Assembly: GCA_031549865.1 (NCBI GenBank)
Contig: JAVBPE010000030.1
Location: forward strand, 1 to 6,375
DNA from: JAVBPE01 sp031549865
GTDB taxonomy: Bacteria > Bacillota_I > Bacilli_A > Acholeplasmatales > Anaeroplasmataceae
Direction of reading: 5' to 3'
Length of the DNA stretch: 6,375 bases
The notes beneath the pieces are model-generated. The model saw only the letters and a program-made list of their open reading frames with translations, had not been told where the DNA came from and searched no databases. The translations under genes and the position numbers were made by a program. Position 1 is the stretch's first letter, and every line of letters begins with the position of its first letter. Below are positions 5,999 to 6,375 of this stretch, piece by piece.

Positions 5999-6240
5999 TT
6001 ATTTTGTTTAAATTTTCTGATTCTATCCCCTGTAAAAACGTTTTTAAAATCATAAAAAGTATTGAATTTCAAGATTTAGAAGTAAGAAATTGATAAAACA
6101 TTGTAAAGTATTAAAATAAAACTTTAAAGAAAATGTAAAAATGAAACTAATAAATATGTTTTTTTATGTTCAATTATTATATAAATTTTTAAATATATGC
6201 TTTAATAATTTAAGAATAAATATGAAATTAAAAAATAATA
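5999..6240. other. A+T-rich intergenic stretch without a recognisable gene
   Basis: I see no open frame with a ribosome binding site, no tRNA-like structure and no repeat array here. It separates the cotransporter promoter from the insertion-sequence end on the right. An exact target site for that element cannot be read from one end. Confidence 0.6.
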
Positions 6241-6269
6241 AAAATCCACCAGTCTAACTGGTGGTTTTT
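6241..6269. terminator. Terminal hairpin of the insertion sequence, bidirectional terminator
   Basis: CCACCAGT (6246-6253) pairs with ACTGGTGG (6257-6264) around a CTA loop. A runs lie on one side and T runs on the other, so it can terminate on both strands. On the minus strand it would stop tnpA transcription before the cotransporter region. It may also be the right-end hairpin recognised by TnpA. Confidence 0.75.
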
Positions 6270-6276
6270 CATTTTC

Positions 6277-6327
6277 GGGCATAGCCCTCTATTATTGGCT
6301 GCGCTTAGTAAGCGCATATGTGTAGCC
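6277..6327. other. Nested hairpins between tnpA and the element's end
   Basis: GGGC/GCCC (6277-6280 with 6284-6287) is followed by an outer stem GGCT/AGCC (6297-6300 with 6324-6327) that encloses a perfect GCGCTT/AAGCGC hairpin (6301-6306 with 6310-6315). These are the most G+C-rich bases in an otherwise A+T-rich region. They may be subterminal structures of the IS200 element or a small structured RNA at the tnpA 3' end. Confidence 0.5.
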
Positions 6328-6342
6328 TACCTATTGCATTTT

Positions 6343-6375
6343 TTATTTGCTACCCGTAAACGGGTCTCCTTCAAA
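6343..6375 (-). CDS. tnpA: IS200-type TnpA transposase, last ten codons only
   Basis: Only the C-terminus, FEGDPFTGSK then TAA (6343-6345), is inside the window. IS200-type Y1 transposases (HUH single-strand transposases) commonly end in a short tail with the pattern DPFTGxK or SPFTGRK, and this tail matches it closely. No catalytic residue is visible: the HUH pair and the tyrosine would lie off the right edge, so I cannot say whether the copy is intact. The codons 6352-6365 also form an ACCCG/CGGGT hairpin. Support comes from the hairpin-rich end that follows directly. The competing frame ending ...ANKKCNR is less convincing. Confidence 0.65.
   Translation of the reverse strand, partial: FEGDPFTGSK

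Larger units (their letters stand above)
6241..6375 (-). mobile_element. Right end of an IS200/IS605-family insertion sequence, cut by the window
   Basis: The last codons of a TnpA transposase (6343-6375) are followed, in its reading direction, by about 100 bases of dense hairpins ending in the CCACCAG/CTGGTGG stem. IS200/IS605 elements end in subterminal hairpins rather than inverted repeats and make no target duplication, which fits. The left boundary given is approximate, because the cleavage site lies somewhere just beyond the terminal hairpin. The rest of the element lies right of the window. Confidence 0.7.

Overview
The window is very A+T-rich and uses TGA as a normal stop codon (in the gene at 1258-1551 and at the junction near 605-608). 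It has strong GGAGG-type ribosome binding sites and simple hairpin-plus-T-run terminators. This suggests a low-GC Bacillota genome (Erysipelotrichia, other Bacilli, or Clostridia) and argues against Mycoplasma-type code 4. The exact taxon cannot be fixed from the sequence.

Layout, left to right. Bases 1-167 hold no gene; they contain three successive hairpins, one a plus-strand terminator for something left of the window and one shared with the operon that follows. From about 3861 down to 168 runs a minus-strand operon of six genes in which every junction overlaps. In transcription order these are a DUF1576-type polytopic membrane protein with an internal duplication, a 111-residue protein of unknown function, a PAP2-family membrane phosphatase, a Dabb-type small protein, a HAD phosphatase of the phosphoglycolate phosphatase type, and a GNAT acetyltransferase. 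A good extended -10 promoter and an AGGAG site point to a TTG start for the first gene. Divergent from the operon is a 66-codon plus-strand gene with its own promoter. It ends in a palindromic terminator shared with the convergent Na+/phosphate cotransporter-type gene (4182-5789, minus), whose product carries a C-terminal PhoU-like domain.

Upstream of the cotransporter gene lies about 550 bases without a full gene. The half nearest the gene looks like a leader of about 170 nt. It has a plausible promoter, a 5'-end stem-loop, and two 50-base direct repeats exactly 70 bases apart. Each repeat can form an 8-bp stem followed by a U run in the minus-strand RNA, and the two stem differences both keep pairing there. 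The repeats may be tandem attenuators, or they may be leftover insertion-sequence ends; this is the most interesting feature in the window. The right edge holds the last ten codons of an IS200-type TnpA transposase (minus strand) and its hairpin-rich right end, so an IS200/IS605-family element enters the window from the right.

The genes do not form one recognised pathway. The operon mixes a membrane protein of unknown function, two phosphatases and small housekeeping or stress-type enzymes; tight overlap and translational coupling are the main evidence that they are expressed together. The cotransporter is a separate transcription unit.
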